From Bdellovibrio reynosensis (lineage in GTDB: Bacteria > Bdellovibrionota > Bdellovibrionia > Bdellovibrionales > Bdellovibrionaceae), in the NCBI RefSeq assembly GCF_022814725.1, contig NZ_CP093442.1:806001-870000 (forward strand): DNA of 64,000 bases. Reading direction: 5' to 3'. How positions within the stretch are numbered: position 1 is the first letter of the stretch; every line of letters starts with the position of its first letter. Below the pieces are notes generated by a model, which saw only the letters and a program-made list of their open reading frames with translations, had not been told where the DNA came from and ran no database searches. The position numbers were made by a program, and so were the translations under genes. Below are positions 61,499 through 64,000 of the stretch, piece by piece.

Positions 61499-63322
61499 AT
61501 GAAAACTAAAAATCACTTCAAAAAATTATTTTTCTTGGCGGTCTTATTACTGGCGCCCGCAGTCACGATAGCCAGTCCTGTTTTCAAACTTCCAAACAGT
61601 CCAAAGACCAAACATCTAAATGACAGTTTAAAATCGATTTTTTCCCAGGCAGAAACATTATTGCCGGCAGAAGTTAAAAACGTTTTACCAAAACCCATTT
61701 TAGTTCGCTTCGAGCGATTCCACGACGATAGCTTTGTTGGAAAAGCGGAAGACCATAATTCATTAATTTTGAACGAAAAACTGATTCCTGAAATTTTAAA
61801 AGGCGAAACTAATTCTACTGTTACCGGACGTCGCCATGGAAATATGTATCGCGAAATTCTTGCCACTATCTTGCACGAAGCGACTCATCTTTACGAAAGA
61901 AATCTAAAACACCCCCCTTCAGAAAATCGCTATTTTCTAGCTTTAGCTGGTTGGCCGCCAAAATTAACTACAGGCACCCCAAAGAATTTTAATGGATACA
62001 CCGTTCGATCCGTTGATCTTTATGAATTAAAAAATCCAAGGGAAATGCTTGCTGTTAATATGGAGTATTTTCTATTAGATTCCGAATTTAAATGCAGAAA
62101 GCCATCGCTTTACCGTTTTCTAAAGGATTATTTTAAACATATTCCGTTTGAAAATCCGGCATGTACGACCCACTTCACTTTTATGAATTCCATTTCCCGT
62201 GAAGATGTGCCGTTTATTTCCATAGATCCAAAACTAGTTTATCAAATTCACTATTTGATGGCAGGTCCGGGTAAAAAAACTATGAGCCGCTGGGGCCATA
62301 CCTTCTTAAGAATCGTAACCTGTGATCCAGAACGGAAAGCCGTAGGACCTGAGTGTCTTAATGATGTTGCTCATCACGTGGTTTTTTCATTTCGTGGATT
62401 TGTCGATGATTTCGTCGTGGATCAACTTAAAGGGATTAATGGCAGCTATCCATCTCGCCTCTTTGTTTTGTCCATGGGTCAAATCATCACAGAATACAAT
62501 AAAACTGAAATGCGGGACCTACGCAGTTATCCCATGCAGCTTTCAGAAACTAAAAAGCTTAGATTACTTGAAAAGATTTTTGAAACCCATTGGACCTACG
62601 ATGGCAAGTACAAGTTCTTTTCAAGCAACTGTGCCATTGAAACTTTAAATCTTCTTAAAGGTGCCCTTCCAGATACCGATCTTATCAAAGCACGCGCGTT
62701 GACACCCAACGGAGTTTTAAAGGATTTAGCTAAGGCAGGTTTTATTCAATATACCGGTGATTTTTCAAGACGAGAATTGATCGAACGCGGTCTGCTATTT
62801 GAATCCTATGCCCAACGTTTAAATCAGGCCTTGGATATTGCAGGAATGAGCCGTATCGTAGGGTACGATGATTATCTGAAATTAAAAACTTCCTACCTTA
62901 ACAGGTATTTTCCTGCGGACCTTTCGCGCAAAAAAGCAGCTGCCTTTTATATCCTAGAATCAGCACGACAAAGAAAATACAGAAGTCGGCTGTATAATGT
63001 CGCTGTAAAGTCAGCAATGCAGGCAAAATCTGAAGGAAGAAAAAGTAGACTTGGCGACACTCCCACAAAGAATCTAGATTTAGCACGCTACTTTGCGTCC
63101 CCAGGGGCATCCCTTAATCAGAGGGGTTACGGAATTCCATCCCTTGAAGAACTTCAGAATTCAGCTTCAGATGTTTTAGATAAAAGCAGTTCAGGAAAGT
63201 TCTCTGAAACGGCCTTGAAAGAAAGCGCTAAGAACACAGAGTTTTCGTTTTTGGCTGAAGAACTGACTTTAATAGAAAATAATTTAGCATTTTTAAAAGA
63301 ACGAATGAAAAGCTCTAAATAG
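61499..63322 (+). CDS. Exported two-domain protein: HEATH metallopeptidase-like part and DUF4105-like part
   Basis: The 607-aa protein has a signal peptide (about 1-26). The first domain holds HEATH at 126-130 in TILHEATHLYERN, and about 50 residues later NPREMLAVNMEYF, a possible third ligand. The second domain begins near 240 and has RWGHTFLRI (His267) and SSNCAIETLNLL (Cys378), the His and Cys of DUF4105-type permuted papain-like domains. A helical tail of about 180 residues follows. Both parts point to an enzyme outside the inner membrane. The likeness to DUF4105 is by motif. Confidence 0.82.
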   Translation: MKTKNHFKKLFFLAVLLLAPAVTIASPVFKLPNSPKTKHLNDSLKSIFSQAETLLPAEVKNVLPKPILVRFERFHDDSFVGKAEDHNSLILNEKLIPEILKGETNSTVTGRRHGNMYREILATILHEATHLYERNLKHPPSENRYFLALAGWPPKLTTGTPKNFNGYTVRSVDLYELKNPREMLAVNMEYFLLDSEFKCRKPSLYRFLKDYFKHIPFENPACTTHFTFMNSISREDVPFISIDPKLVYQIHYLMAGPGKKTMSRWGHTFLRIVTCDPERKAVGPECLNDVAHHVVFSFRGFVDDFVVDQLKGINGSYPSRLFVLSMGQIITEYNKTEMRDLRSYPMQLSETKKLRLLEKIFETHWTYDGKYKFFSSNCAIETLNLLKGALPDTDLIKARALTPNGVLKDLAKAGFIQYTGDFSRRELIERGLLFESYAQRLNQALDIAGMSRIVGYDDYLKLKTSYLNRYFPADLSRKKAAAFYILESARQRKYRSRLYNVAVKSAMQAKSEGRKSRLGDTPTKNLDLARYFASPGASLNQRGYGIPSLEELQNSASDVLDKSSSGKFSETALKESAKNTEFSFLAEELTLIENNLAFLKERMKSSK

Positions 63323-63353
63323 GAAAACGAGCCCCCATGAAGGGCTCGTTTTT
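63323..63353. terminator. Intrinsic terminator
   Basis: The stem AAAACGAGCCC with its complement GGGCTCGTTTT and a T tail follows directly after the HEATH/DUF4105 stop codon and also faces the convergent gene at 63403. Confidence 0.9.
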
Positions 63354-63402
63354 AAGCTTAATCGTCCCTCGACGTTCCCAGCAAAGCTCGATGCTGGTTA
63401 GC

Positions 63403-64000
63403 TTAAAGAAGACTTTCCAATTCAGATTCAGTTACTACTGGGATTGCACCGTCAACGATCGGAGTATAATCCCAACCATCATCTTCAGAAGAGTTTTCTT
63501 CTGGATCAGTCACTAGTTCTTCACCGCCCGTGTTATCACCACCAGTTGAAGTGTCACTGCCTTCATCTGAGCCAGTTTCTGTGTCCGAACCGTCATCTGA
63601 AGGAGTGCATGATCCAGTTTCACAACCAGGATTTGCTTGGTTGTCATCACCATCGCCAGAACCATCATCTGATTCTTCGTCATCTACTACGATGGGTGCT
63701 TTGTAAGCTGACTTCAACTTAAGCACTGGTTTTAACAAGCAACCACCGTTACCTTGAACAACCACTGATTTATGGGCATCAAAGTCCACAAGAATGTTGT
63801 ACTGGTGACCTGCTTCGAAAGCGATCTTATTAGTTAAGATGATTTTCACACCGGTTTTTTGAGCACTTGGAGTCTTAAGCTCACAGACTTCATCATTCGT
63901 CTTAACTGCATAGTGACCTTCAGATTTTAAAACCAAACGAATCTGCTGAATTTGAATGCCTTCGGGCGCTTCAATATCTTGCAATGGCATAGTCACACCA
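63403..64000 (-). CDS. DUF4382-like protein with acidic low-complexity tail, N-terminus beyond the window edge
   Basis: The leftward frame stays open to the last base, so the start is outside the window and only about 198 residues are seen. The first part has IRLVLKSEGHYAVKT, then PSAQKTGVKI, then VDFDAHKSVVVQGNGG and LLKPVLKL, in the order of the DUF4382 domain. The tail of about 90 residues is rich in Asp, Glu, Ser, Thr and Gly, with a GCETGSC pair, and ends SELESLL. Similar acidic tails occur in other exported proteins here, so it should also be an envelope protein, though its signal peptide cannot be seen. Confidence 0.75.
   Translation of the reverse strand, partial: GVTMPLQDIEAPEGIQIQQIRLVLKSEGHYAVKTNDEVCELKTPSAQKTGVKIILTNKIAFEAGHQYNILVDFDAHKSVVVQGNGGCLLKPVLKLKSAYKAPIVVDDEESDDGSGDGDDNQANPGCETGSCTPSDDGSDTETGSDEGSDTSTGGDNTGGEELVTDPEENSSEDDGWDYTPIVDGAIPVVTESELESLL

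Noticed and set aside
1-64000. CRISPR array, prophage, insertion sequence or rRNA operon
   Set aside because: No regularly spaced repeats, phage or transposase genes or rRNA motifs were seen on either strand.

Overview
The window looks like a chromosomal segment from a Bdellovibrio-type predatory bacterium (Bdellovibrionota). The pointers are a TIGR02147-type protein (a family I know mainly from Bdellovibrio and Fibrobacter), many secreted or envelope proteins of unknown family with Bdellovibrio-style acidic Ser/Asp/Thr-rich tails, several secreted proteins with HExxH motifs, and moderate-GC housekeeping genes in long overlapping runs. The assignment rests on gene content and style only. No rRNA, CRISPR, transposase, integrase or phage structural gene is visible.

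Layout. (1) 1-2343: a lipoprotein gene running off the left edge and a secreted protein with a c-type haem motif. (2) 2623-8671, leftward: a peptidoglycan-recycling and purine run (mpl, a cytoplasmic serine hydrolase, an LD-carboxypeptidase, purB, an unknown protein). (3) 8845-10343, rightward: a glutathione peroxidase and an outer-membrane barrel. (4) 10377-18270, leftward: cysteine desulfurase, mnmA, mtaB, rnc, era, der and a sodium symporter, overlapping end to end (sulfur transfer, tRNA modification, RNA processing, ribosome assembly). (5) 18469-20738, rightward: a Pro/Ala-linker protein and a secreted nuclease. (6) 20791-28946, leftward: aldehyde dehydrogenase, tilS, ftsH, cdaA, a YbbR protein, glmM, pdxJ, tsaE. 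This run contains the c-di-AMP module next to cell-wall precursor synthesis.

(7) 28961-30357: two copies of an 84-nt repeat, inverted to each other, bracket three small genes. (8) 30370-32826: a zinc-ribbon protein, glpX, a thioesterase, a phosphatidylglycerophosphate-synthase-like enzyme and a 48-aa ORF. (9) 32835-38921: a TolC-family protein divergent from a TIGR02147 protein, an alpha/beta hydrolase, and a 964-aa PAS/GAF histidine kinase with no response regulator beside it. (10) 38930-41713: a HELGH protein, a hairpin-rich gap, tRNA-Gly(GCC), a small membrane protein and two tandem secreted paralogues. (11) 41710-46102, leftward: a YbhGFSR-like exporter. (12) 46229-48942: a HEFGH protein and a chemoreceptor. 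(13) 48984-53135, rightward: wecE, rmlA, rmlB and a glycosyltransferase, enough to make and use dTDP-4-amino-4,6-dideoxygalactose. (14) 53184-55309: feoB and feoA. (15) 55556-64000: secreted unknowns, two divergent QueD/PTPS-family genes, psd, a COG2509 flavoprotein, a HEATH plus DUF4105-like protein, and a DUF4382-like protein running off the right edge.

How the genes fit together. Mpl, the LD-carboxypeptidase and the serine hydrolase salvage muropeptides, while CdaA, YbbR and GlmM link c-di-AMP signalling to UDP-GlcNAc supply. The desulfurase supplies sulfur for MnmA beside it. The dTDP-sugar operon probably decorates a surface glycan. The strongest candidates for new biology are the paired structured repeats, two secreted proteins with a His-before-Cys papain-like signature, a PTPS paralogue without the usual cysteine, the tandem C-x14-C secreted proteins, and the hairpin cluster beside tRNA-Gly.
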